Source of the DNA: CAZUGA01 sp964619885
GTDB taxonomy: Bacteria > Pseudomonadota > Gammaproteobacteria > Methylococcales > UBA1147
Direction of reading: 5' to 3'
NCBI GenBank assembly: GCA_964619885.1
Contig: CAZUGA010000018.1
Coordinates: 15,788-79,787 of the forward strand
Length of the DNA: 64,000 nucleotides
Positions 18,488 to 25,554 of the stretch are shown here, piece by piece. The notes beneath the pieces are model-generated. The model was not told the origin of the DNA. It did no database searches and worked only from the letters and a program-made list of their open reading frames with translations. Every line of letters begins with the position of its first letter. Position 1 is the stretch's first letter. The position numbers and the translations under genes were made by a program.

Positions 18488-20908
18488 GTGATCGGAGCAA
18501 CCGAATCGATGGCCGACTATACGGGCAAACAAAAAATTAGTTTCAAAAAACGGCTTGGCGAAGATTGGAAGGACCTGGCGGATTATTTTGAAATTCCTGC
18601 CAGCAAACAAAACGAATTCAAGGTCGGCGATGAACCCCGTGCGGTATGGGAATGGCTGGATCAACACAATAAGCTATTCGAACTAGATGGCGCGTTAAGC
18701 TATATCGGTCGGGACGATATATGTACCGACGTATTGGCGGCGCAAGAAGAACCCAGCGAAGTTTCCGTCAAACCTGATATCGTTTGGAGCGCTGCTCCGT
18801 ATCCAGGTTTGCGGGATTTTACCGAAGAAGAGGCGCGGATTTTTTTCGGGCGCGAGAGCGAAATCCAATCCTTGCTGCAACTGATGGCAAAAAGCCGCTT
18901 TGTAGCCGTTGTTGGTGCCTCAGGCTCGGGCAAATCATCGTTGGTCCGCGCTGGCGTCATACCGCGGTTGCCCGACAATGCCGGCCAGGCCAAATGGCAA
19001 TCGATTCGTTTTACCCCGGGTGGTTTGAACGACGATCCGTTCCTGCCGTTGGCTGCCCAATTGGAACCTATCCTGGGTAATGCTAGCCTCAACGGTAAGA
19101 GCATTGCTGATAGTTTACGCCGCACAGGCAAGCTCCCAATGCTGATCGAACCCTATCTGGCCGGTCTTGGTGCTGGCGATAGGGGCGGGGCAAAATTATT
19201 GTTATTTATCGATCAATTCGAAGAATTATTCACGATTACCCAAACAAAATACCATCACCGCTTTATCGTGATGCTGGAAGAAAGCGTCAAATCTCCGCAT
19301 ATTCATATCATATTGACTGTACGGGCGGATTTTACCGACCGTTGTTTGGCGTTCCCAGCGCTGGCTCGTTTGTGGAATAGTGGCAGCTGGGTTTTGGCAG
19401 CGCCTGGTTTAGCCGCGTTGTCCCGAATGATTACACATCCGGCAAAAACGGCGGGTTTGGAATTCGAAGCGGAAGTCTCCGAACGCATTTTGGACGATAC
19501 CGCCGCCGAACCCGGCGCGTTGGCGTTGATGGCCTATGCGTTGGAGCAATTATACATAGCGAGCGGCGGCGACCAGAAGTTATCTCTGGCTGCTTATCAA
19601 AGTTTCGGCGGGGTTCGCGAAGCTATCGGCCGGCACGCTCAGACAACCTACGACAAATTAGACGTCGATGCGCAGACCGCGTTGGCCGATGTGTTCTCGG
19701 CTTTGGTGACCGTGGATCAGGAAAAAGGCGTCCCGACACGAAAACGCGATACATTGGACGAGGTATGCAAATCCGATGCGTCCAAACGCTTTGTCGATGC
19801 GTTTACCGATCAGCGCTTGTTGGTCAAGCGGCGCGATGCAAACCAAGATATCGTGGTGGAAGTGGCGCACGAAGCATTATTGACTCGCTGGCCGTTACTG
19901 AATGAATGGATCAGAGAACGCTTTGCGGATTTTTGCCTGTTGCGCCAGGTGCGCGCGGATGCTGCCGAGTGGAATGATAATGGTCAACCCGCCAGCAACC
20001 TCTGGCCGCAAGAGCGATTGGACAAGGTTGAAGCCATGCCGGATGCGTTGAAGACGAGGCTGGAACCCCACGAACGTGAATTCGTCCGTCCCGAGCGTCA
20101 ACGATTGTGTGACGCTTTGGAAAATCCGGCGTTGAGCCACCAGGAACGCGAACGTATCGGCTATCGATTGGCCGAAATTGGTGACCGGCGTGACGGTGTG
20201 GGGACAAAAAAGGGTTTACCCGACATCGTGTGGTGCGATGTACCGGGTGGAACTGTGGAACTTGAACGTGCGGTGGGTACCTTTGACGTTCAGCCGTTCA
20301 GAATCGCTAAGTATCCGGTGACCTATGCACAATACCGCGCCTTTGTTGAATCCGGAGACGGTTACCGAAATGATCAATGGTGGGATGGGCTCGGTCGGGA
20401 AGCTGAACCTTGGGATCAGTTTCGCAAAGTCGACAATCACCCTGCGGAATCCGTAAGTTGGTATGATGCGATGGCTTGTTGCCGCTGGCTTAGCGCAAAA
20501 TTGGGTGACGACATTCGTTTACCTACCGAGTGGGAATGGCAGCAAGCCGCGACCGGCGGTTATCCAGCGCATCGGTATCCTTGGGGTAAAGAATTCGAGT
20601 CCGATCGGACCAACACTCACGAGAGCGGTTTGGGTCGAACCACCGCGGTTGGATTGTATCCGCAGGGTGTAAGCACCTGTGGTGCAATGGATATGAGCGG
20701 CAACGTTTGGGAATGGTGTATTAATGACTACGATAATCCAAAAAATCAAGGATTGACTGGCGAAGGCCGCCGGGTGTTGCGCGGCGGGTCTTGGGACGAC
20801 AGTCCTGACTACGCGCGCGCCGCGTACCGCTTCAACGTCCCCCCCGTCGACCGCTACTCCATGTCGGTTTTCGGTTGTGTTGTTCGTCCCCCATCGGTGA
20901 GTAGCTGA
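18488..20908 (+). CDS. DGR target 1: EAD - STAND NTPase - FGE/C-type-lectin-fold variable protein
   Basis: An 806-residue protein. Residues ~14-80 form a death-like effector-associated domain (KISFKKRLGEDWKDLADYFE). Residues ~103-500 are a STAND-type P-loop NTPase with Walker A GASGSGKSS (143-151) and Walker B LLLFIDQFEELF. A helical region follows. From ~576 it is a formylglycine-generating-enzyme-like domain (NVWEWC, RVLRGGSWD), ending in VR1 (residues ~760-805). The N-terminus starts at GTG 18488 or ATG 18509. One base is missing within VR1 relative to TR, so the last 14 residues read SVFGCVVRPPSVSS instead of a GFRLCC-type ending; restoring one base would end at TAG 20902-20904. Inferred role: NTP-driven sensor whose ligand face is diversified and whose EAD recruits an effector. 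Confidence 0.88.
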   Translation: MIGATESMADYTGKQKISFKKRLGEDWKDLADYFEIPASKQNEFKVGDEPRAVWEWLDQHNKLFELDGALSYIGRDDICTDVLAAQEEPSEVSVKPDIVWSAAPYPGLRDFTEEEARIFFGRESEIQSLLQLMAKSRFVAVVGASGSGKSSLVRAGVIPRLPDNAGQAKWQSIRFTPGGLNDDPFLPLAAQLEPILGNASLNGKSIADSLRRTGKLPMLIEPYLAGLGAGDRGGAKLLLFIDQFEELFTITQTKYHHRFIVMLEESVKSPHIHIILTVRADFTDRCLAFPALARLWNSGSWVLAAPGLAALSRMITHPAKTAGLEFEAEVSERILDDTAAEPGALALMAYALEQLYIASGGDQKLSLAAYQSFGGVREAIGRHAQTTYDKLDVDAQTALADVFSALVTVDQEKGVPTRKRDTLDEVCKSDASKRFVDAFTDQRLLVKRRDANQDIVVEVAHEALLTRWPLLNEWIRERFADFCLLRQVRADAAEWNDNGQPASNLWPQERLDKVEAMPDALKTRLEPHEREFVRPERQRLCDALENPALSHQERERIGYRLAEIGDRRDGVGTKKGLPDIVWCDVPGGTVELERAVGTFDVQPFRIAKYPVTYAQYRAFVESGDGYRNDQWWDGLGREAEPWDQFRKVDNHPAESVSWYDAMACCRWLSAKLGDDIRLPTEWEWQQAATGGYPAHRYPWGKEFESDRTNTHESGLGRTTAVGLYPQGVSTCGAMDMSGNVWEWCINDYDNPKNQGLTGEGRRVLRGGSWDDSPDYARAAYRFNVPPVDRYSMSVFGCVVRPPSVSS
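20767..20895 (+). repeat. variable repeat VR1
   Basis: This copy of the template repeat forms the 3' end of target 1. The flanks are identical to TR (CGCCGGGTGTTGCG start; TCGGTTTTCGGTTGTG near the end). The middle differs by about seventeen substitutions, all opposite TR adenines, for example AAC to GAC, TAC, TTC, GTC or TCC. One adenine of the TR AATATC stretch is deleted. The unmutated GCGCGCGCCGCGTACCGC block in the middle has almost no adenines in TR, as expected. Confidence 0.92.
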
Positions 20909-20917
20909 TCACTGGCG

Positions 20918-20930
20918 GCCGCGTAGCGGC
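20918..20930 (+). other. hairpin just downstream of VR1
   Basis: A GCCGC-GTA-GCGGC inverted repeat lies 10 bases after the target 1 stop, between the convergent ends of target 1 and the reverse transcriptase gene. The same TGATCACTG word followed by an equivalent GC hairpin occurs after VR2. In the Bordetella phage DGR a hairpin/cruciform just after the VR assists retrohoming, so a like role is inferred. Confidence 0.6.
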
Positions 20931-20947
20931 GAATAAAACCCAGGGAT

Positions 20948-21997
20948 TTACCCCGATCGTTTTCGCAGGGGTCTACCCAATATCGCTTTGCGAAGCCCCC
21001 AGGTGTCTGCGTATTGCACATGGTTGATCCAACCCTGGACGCTGGCGTCGAATTCTGCGAACGTAATTAATCCCGCGCAAAATTCCCCCCATCTTTGCGT
21101 TAAACGACGGTCAAAATCGCGAACTTTCCTGGCTTTTATTTTTCGATGGGTTGGGTAAATGATAAGTCCCAACCAGGGAATACCGTTGGCAACCGGGTAC
21201 AATTGCGCTCTGGGGTGTACGCTAAGCCGCAACGTGGCCAATCGATCGATGATCGCTTGTTTCCAGTCCCATAAAAGGGCTTTGTCGTCGCTGAAAAAAG
21301 CCATATCGTCGACGTAACGCAAATAACCTGTACAGCGTAGTTCTCGCTTGACGAAATGATCGAAGTTGTTCAGATAGCAATTGGACCAGAACTGAGAACT
21401 TAGATTACCGATCGGCAAACCCCTGGGTCGTACCAGGTCTAAAAGGTCGTCGCCGGGAAACCAGGTCATTTGATATTCATCGTCGAGTACACCGCTACCG
21501 CTGGCGATGATGATTTCGACCAGCCTGCGCAATCCTTCATCCTGAATTTCTCGGAAAAGAATATCGATCAGGATTTGGTGGTCGATGGATGGGAAATGTT
21601 TGACGATATCCAGACGCATTACATAACGATAACGCTGGGCAAAATATTGTAGTTTGGATATTGCCCGGTGCGTGCCTTTACCTCGCCGGTTGGCGTAGCT
21701 ATCGTAAATAAAGCGCCGTTCGAACCACGGCTCGATAACATTGCACAACGCATGGTGAACAACTCGGTCGCGGAATGGTGCCGCGCTGATTTTACATTGC
21801 TTGGGTGCATGGATGTAAAAATTCTTGTAGAGGCCGGGTTTATAAGTCCGGTTTTGTAGCTCGGTTTGTAATTCCAATAAGCGGTCGGCCAGTTGATGCT
21901 CGAAATGTGCGACGGTATCGCGTTGCCTTTTACCGGCCGCGGCTTTCTTGTAGGCCCTAAGCAGGTTAGTCCAATCGACAACCTCAACCAGTTTCAT
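20948..21997 (-). CDS. DGR reverse transcriptase
   Basis: A 349-residue group-II-intron-like RT of the DGR clade. Visible motifs: PFRDRVVHHALC (about 74-85), SYANRRGKGTHRA, catalytic Asp in VMRLDIVKHFPSID (Asp130), the DGR-type GLPIGNLSSQ (193-202), and the active site YLRYVDDM (YVDD at 228-231). No maturase or endonuclease domain follows, as usual in DGRs. It makes cDNA from TR RNA with adenine misincorporation, with Avd. It faces away from avd across only 18 bp, and no clear ribosome site precedes its ATG. Its end is convergent with target 1. Confidence 0.93.
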   Translation of the reverse strand: MKLVEVVDWTNLLRAYKKAAAGKRQRDTVAHFEHQLADRLLELQTELQNRTYKPGLYKNFYIHAPKQCKISAAPFRDRVVHHALCNVIEPWFERRFIYDSYANRRGKGTHRAISKLQYFAQRYRYVMRLDIVKHFPSIDHQILIDILFREIQDEGLRRLVEIIIASGSGVLDDEYQMTWFPGDDLLDLVRPRGLPIGNLSSQFWSNCYLNNFDHFVKRELRCTGYLRYVDDMAFFSDDKALLWDWKQAIIDRLATLRLSVHPRAQLYPVANGIPWLGLIIYPTHRKIKARKVRDFDRRLTQRWGEFCAGLITFAEFDASVQGWINHVQYADTWGLRKAILGRPLRKRSG

Positions 21998-22015
21998 AGT
22001 AACGGAGCTAAATGT

Positions 22016-22354
22016 ATGACAAGTGAAATGGTCATCTTAACGCGGACCTTTGATTTATTGGATTGGCTGTTGCCCAAAGCCAAGCAGTTTCCGAAGAGTT
22101 ACCGGTCCACAGTTAGTCAGCGATTATTCGATTCGGCCCTGGATTTTCAAGAGGCGCTGTTCGATGCGCAAAGCCAGGGTGGCTCAACTCGCCAGAAACA
22201 TTTACGCGCTGCGGATTCGGCATTGAACAAATTGCGGCTTTATCTTCGCTTGGTACACCGATGGCGGTGGTTGAACGACGGGCAATTCCAGCATGTTAGC
22301 ACGATGGTTGCAGAAATTGGACGGTTATTGGGTGCCTGGATTAAATCAAGGTGA
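22016..22354 (+). CDS. avd: DGR accessory variability determinant (Avd-like four-helix bundle)
   Basis: A 112-residue basic, mostly helical protein. It carries the pattern of Avd / four-helix-bundle proteins: LLDWLLPKAKQFPKSYR, LFDSALDFQEALFDAQ, AADSALNKLRLYLRLVHRW and a C-terminal IGRLLGAWIK. Avd is a pentameric RNA-binding barrel that holds TR RNA to the RT. The ATG at 22016 has GGAG eight bases upstream. Unusually it is encoded on the strand opposite to RT and TR and lies between them. Confidence 0.82.
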   Translation: MTSEMVILTRTFDLLDWLLPKAKQFPKSYRSTVSQRLFDSALDFQEALFDAQSQGGSTRQKHLRAADSALNKLRLYLRLVHRWRWLNDGQFQHVSTMVAEIGRLLGAWIKSR

Positions 22355-22394
22355 GGTGCCCCAGCGCGATAGCACAGGGGGCACCTCGATTTTG
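22353..22394 (+). terminator. Rho-independent terminator of avd
   Basis: A 10-bp stem GAGGTGCCCC / GGGGCACCTC with a 15-base loop overlaps the avd stop codon and is followed by GATTTTG. The T tract lies only on the plus-strand side, so it should stop avd transcription but not necessarily the minus-strand TR transcript. Confidence 0.65.
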
Positions 22395-22568
22395 TATATA
22401 CCCGACCGATTTATCTTGTGCGGGTGGGACTGGCCTGCGCCATCATTAAACCTTCGCCTCGGGCCGCAAACCGTGGTCGGCAACCATTTCTGGAAGCGCC
22501 GTGTTGCCTAGTGGTACACATCGCTCGCAACGGCCAAATACACAAGCCGCGCCGTTGAAGGGGATAAA

Positions 22569-22697
22569 GATGTGGGACGAACAACACAACCGAAAACCGA
22601 TATTGTTGTTGCGGTTGTCGGGGTGGTTGTTGTTGCGGTACGCGGCGCGCGCGTTGTCTTGATTGTTGTTCCAAGACCCGCCGCGCAACACCCGGCG
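22569..22697 (-). repeat. DGR template repeat (TR)
   Basis: Read on the minus strand, this 129-bp repeat is rich in AAC and AAT codons (it would translate as RRVLRGGSWNNNQDNARAAY and onwards NNNHPDNRNNN). This is the hallmark of a TR whose adenines are mutated on copying. It matches VR1 and VR2 at both ends. At its 3' end it diverges from both VRs (CCCACATCT in TR, CCCCCATCG in both VRs), marking the IMH*/IMH difference. An open frame of 90 codons spans it but is explained by its origin from a target gene. Confidence 0.92.
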
Positions 22698-22738
22698 GCT
22701 CGTCACAGGCAGCCCCACCGGACGAATCCGGCCCGCTG

Positions 22739-22766
22739 ATTATAGCAAAAATTGGATTGGTCAACC
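22739..22766 (-). promoter_or_regulatory. candidate promoter for TR RNA
   Basis: On the minus strand a perfect TATAAT (22744-22739) is preceded by TTGACC (22764-22759) at 14 bp, or GGTTGA at 16 bp. Transcription would begin about 35 bases before TR and could run on through the antisense of avd into the RT gene. Confidence 0.5.
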
Positions 22767-22774
22767 TTCCGGTA

Positions 22775-22865
22775 TAGAAAACCTTGGGCAAGAGCCGCTG
22801 TGAATACATCCATGTACGCTTGACAGCGGCGTCCTGCCGCCGACACTCTTGCCCAAGGTTTTCTA
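22775..22865. repeat. nested inverted repeat next to TR
   Basis: A perfect 20-bp inverted repeat (22775-22794 and 22846-22865) encloses 51 bases. These contain a second pair GCCGCTGT/ACAGCGGC and an inner TACAT/ATGTA. No T tract follows on either strand, so it is not a simple terminator. It lies between the end of target 2 and the TR promoter. It could be a structured RNA, a cruciform or a small mobile relic. Confidence 0.65.
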
Positions 22866-22909
22866 CGCCTAGGCCAGTGACAATAAAAGAGGCCCAAAAA
22901 TTCACGCGA

Positions 22910-22945
22910 AACGCGCTACGCGCGTTAAATGCCGCTCACGCGGCA
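22910..22945 (-). other. tandem hairpins downstream of VR2
   Basis: On the minus strand, after the target 2 stop and TGATCACTG, come TGCCGC-GTGA-GCGGCA (22945-22930) and then AACGCGC-GTA-GCGCGTT (22926-22910), followed by GTGAATTTTTGG. The first corresponds in position and sequence to the hairpin after VR1. The second may act as a terminator. Confidence 0.6.
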
Positions 22946-22957
22946 AACAGTGATCAG

Positions 22958-25447
22958 TTAATCAACGATGGGGGACAAACAACACAACCGAAAACCGATA
23001 ACGTCGTTGCGGTCGTCGGGGCGGTTGCTGCTGCGGTACGCGGCGCGCGCGCGGCCTCGATTGCTGCTCCAAGACCCGCCGCGCAACACCCGGCGGTCGT
23101 CACCGGAGACAGCTTTTTCTCGCCCGTCATCGATTTGGTAGGGATAGTCGTGCAAGAGACTGCTGGTCCAATTCCAGACGTTGCCTGACATGTCGGTTAA
23201 TCCTTCCGGCGTTTCGCCACCCGGAAATACACCGATTGGCGTGGTGCGACGAATATGCGTTTCAAATGTATTGATGTGGGTTGCATCAAATTCATCACCA
23301 TACGCATAGCGGCGCACCTTGCCCCCACGCCCTGCTGCTTCCCATTCGGCTTCCGTGGATAGCCGGAAACTTCGGTCGGTCTGCATACTGAGCCAGGCAC
23401 AATATGCCTGGGCTTCGTGCCAGCAAATGCCGACCACTGGCTGGTTCGGGTTGCTAAACGCCTCGTCGTTCCAGAACGCCGGTTGAATTTGGCGGCCCGG
23501 GGGGCACCAATCGTTAAGCAAGTCCGTAAATTCCGGATCGCTCATTTGCGCTATTTGTTCCCATTCATCCGCTTGTTTCGTGGTGATTTTATTTTGATCT
23601 ACCGCGTGGCGTATGGAATCAAAATTCTCCTGTAAATACTTCCTATTCTCACGCCATTGCTGTTTCGGCCCTTTGGTCGTGGCCTTGCCACTTCGCGAAG
23701 CTTCGGCTTCACCGGTCTGCCAACATCGTTTATCGTCGTAACCGTCAGCGTCTATAAACAAACGCCATTCGGCGTTGGTCACTGAATATTGCCCAATCTC
23801 AAAGGTTTCTAATGCAACTTCATGCTGCGGACTTTCACGTTCGTATAAACCCTCATCGCTGCCAATTGTATAGGTTCCACCCGGAATTTTGACCATCGGT
23901 GGTAATAGATATTCTCCATCGGGTCCCTGACCCCGCACAAAACGCGGATCGCCCAAAGGGCCCAGCGACAAACCCGCCGCGATGCGTGCGCGTAGATCGG
24001 CTTCGGGTGCTTGGCTGCGTTCGACAAGTGCTTGTGCAATCTGGTCTTTGAATTCGTCGCTTAATTGAATCTCGGGTTGCGCGGCGCAACGCCCGGCTAG
24101 TGCCAGGTTGGTGGGCATCAACGCTTGGAGAATGGTTTCAGGATCATCAACCATTGCTGCGGCCAATACCGTGGTTTCTTCCCACCCAGTGCCCAGTAAA
24201 GGTGGCAGCGGGTCGGAATCGGGTAGCGTGGCCAGGGTTTTTTTTAAGGGTTCGGGTACCCGGTTCCACCGCCATTCTTGTTGTACCAAGCTGGGGTCAG
24301 GTAGGTGCGCGAGTTGCCGGGCAGCGAAAAATTCCTGCATCAGTTGGTGTACGTAGGTTATTTCGTCGCCTTCCAGGTCATGGATCAATACGTCTATAGA
24401 AACTGCGGCGTTGATGATATCTTCACCGCGGTCTTGATCCAGCAGATCCAACGCTTCGTCGTAGTCGATGCGTACTTGTCCGCCTTCGGTTGCTGAGCGT
24501 TGTTTTTGCATGCGGTAAGCCAATTGACTGAGCTGCGGAATCAATAACCCGCGTTGCGGCAATTCGTGGGTTGATTTCCAACGTTTAGCGTTGATTAACC
24601 GCTGCGTATCGCGTTCAGTAAGTAGTGTTCCTGGTTGGAACAGCGGATTATCGCCGTTAACTTCACGCTTAATCAATTGGCGGATAAATCCCGAGAATAA
24701 ACCCGTGCGGCCTTCGGGGACTTCGCCATCCCGGCTTTGTTCAACCAGCATCTTCAAATAATATGGCGAGCGGAACAGGTCTAGATGATCCGTGTCTTTG
24801 AGATTCGCCCACAATTGGGTTGCATTTTCTTCGGCGTAATGCGCGATGAATTGCGCGACTTGATGATCGTCCAACGGTTCGATACGAACTTGCGGAACCG
24901 GCCGTTCCTTGCTCGACAAAGACGCGCTATAGTCCAAGCTACGGCAGGAAAAGATCACCCGATTCCCACCCGGGCCTTGCGACAGATCGCTTAGAAAATC
25001 TTTCCACAACCGAATGACTTCTTTACCGGTTGCCGGGATTTCGTTTAATGCGTCCAACAGCAGGGTCATGCAGCCTTGGGCGAGCAATTCATCGAGGTTG
25101 GGTAAATTGGGATTGCTATTGGACCAGCGCTGGTTGAGCCATTTACGGGGCAGCGGCAGCGTATCGTCTGAATGTGTCGGTTTGTAGTCGCTGAGTTGAA
25201 TGAAAAAGGTCAGTCGGCTGGAGTTGGACGGGGACGACTCCAATCCTTTGAGTTCAGATCGACTGTTATCCAGCTCGTAATGCCGTAATAGGGTGCTTTT
25301 GCCCGAACCCGGTGCGCCCAGAATCACCAAAGTTTGTTCGGTGACTTTGTTTAGCACAGCGTCGAGGTTGTCGAATTTTTCGCTGCCTTGCTGCCAACGC
25401 TGGCCCTGAGCGTCTTCGCCCTGGTCAATTAGCAGGCTTAGATTCAC
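22958..25447 (-). CDS. DGR target 2: NACHT NTPase - FGE/C-type-lectin-fold variable protein
   Basis: From GTG 25447 this is 829 residues. It has a NACHT NTPase with Walker A LGAPGSGKSTLL (44-54) and Walker B MTLLLDALNEIP (127-138), a helical winged-helix/repeat region, then a formylglycine-generating-enzyme-like domain from ~515 (IPGGTYTIGSDEG; ISYS-type core; MSGNVWNW; RVLRGGSW) ending with VR2 and GFRLCC. The frame stays open upstream to 25597 and encodes a typical NACHT lead-in (FYQGCIDRWSGPRFELDQRF) but contains no ATG, GTG or TTG there. So either GTG 25447 truncates a real domain, or it is translated as a fusion with the hydrolase gene. Inferred role: diversified sensor-switch. Confidence 0.87.
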   Translation of the reverse strand: MNLSLLIDQGEDAQGQRWQQGSEKFDNLDAVLNKVTEQTLVILGAPGSGKSTLLRHYELDNSRSELKGLESSPSNSSRLTFFIQLSDYKPTHSDDTLPLPRKWLNQRWSNSNPNLPNLDELLAQGCMTLLLDALNEIPATGKEVIRLWKDFLSDLSQGPGGNRVIFSCRSLDYSASLSSKERPVPQVRIEPLDDHQVAQFIAHYAEENATQLWANLKDTDHLDLFRSPYYLKMLVEQSRDGEVPEGRTGLFSGFIRQLIKREVNGDNPLFQPGTLLTERDTQRLINAKRWKSTHELPQRGLLIPQLSQLAYRMQKQRSATEGGQVRIDYDEALDLLDQDRGEDIINAAVSIDVLIHDLEGDEITYVHQLMQEFFAARQLAHLPDPSLVQQEWRWNRVPEPLKKTLATLPDSDPLPPLLGTGWEETTVLAAAMVDDPETILQALMPTNLALAGRCAAQPEIQLSDEFKDQIAQALVERSQAPEADLRARIAAGLSLGPLGDPRFVRGQGPDGEYLLPPMVKIPGGTYTIGSDEGLYERESPQHEVALETFEIGQYSVTNAEWRLFIDADGYDDKRCWQTGEAEASRSGKATTKGPKQQWRENRKYLQENFDSIRHAVDQNKITTKQADEWEQIAQMSDPEFTDLLNDWCPPGRQIQPAFWNDEAFSNPNQPVVGICWHEAQAYCAWLSMQTDRSFRLSTEAEWEAAGRGGKVRRYAYGDEFDATHINTFETHIRRTTPIGVFPGGETPEGLTDMSGNVWNWTSSLLHDYPYQIDDGREKAVSGDDRRVLRGGSWSSNRGRARAAYRSSNRPDDRNDVIGFRLCCLSPIVD
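22967..23096 (-). repeat. variable repeat VR2
   Basis: This copy of TR sits at the 3' end of target 2. Thirteen substitutions in the coding core are all at TR adenines, mostly A to G (AAC to AGC, GAC or CGC; CAA to CGA; AAT to GTT). One C to T lies in the conserved 3' part. Unlike VR1 it keeps the reading frame to the GFRLCCLSPIVD end. Confidence 0.92.
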
Positions 25448-25554
25448 AAAACGTTGATCCAGCTCAAAACGTGGCCCCGACCAACGGTCGATGCAACCTT
25501 GGTAAAACTGTGCCGTGGTTTGACCCGATGGTTCCGGCGATGTGCCCGTCGGGT

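Noticed and set aside
22446..22718. A 90-codon open frame on the minus strand covering TR
   Set aside because: It is open only because TR descends from a target gene. It has no NTPase or full FGE domain and no ribosome site, and the Asn-rich stretch is the adenine-rich template signature.
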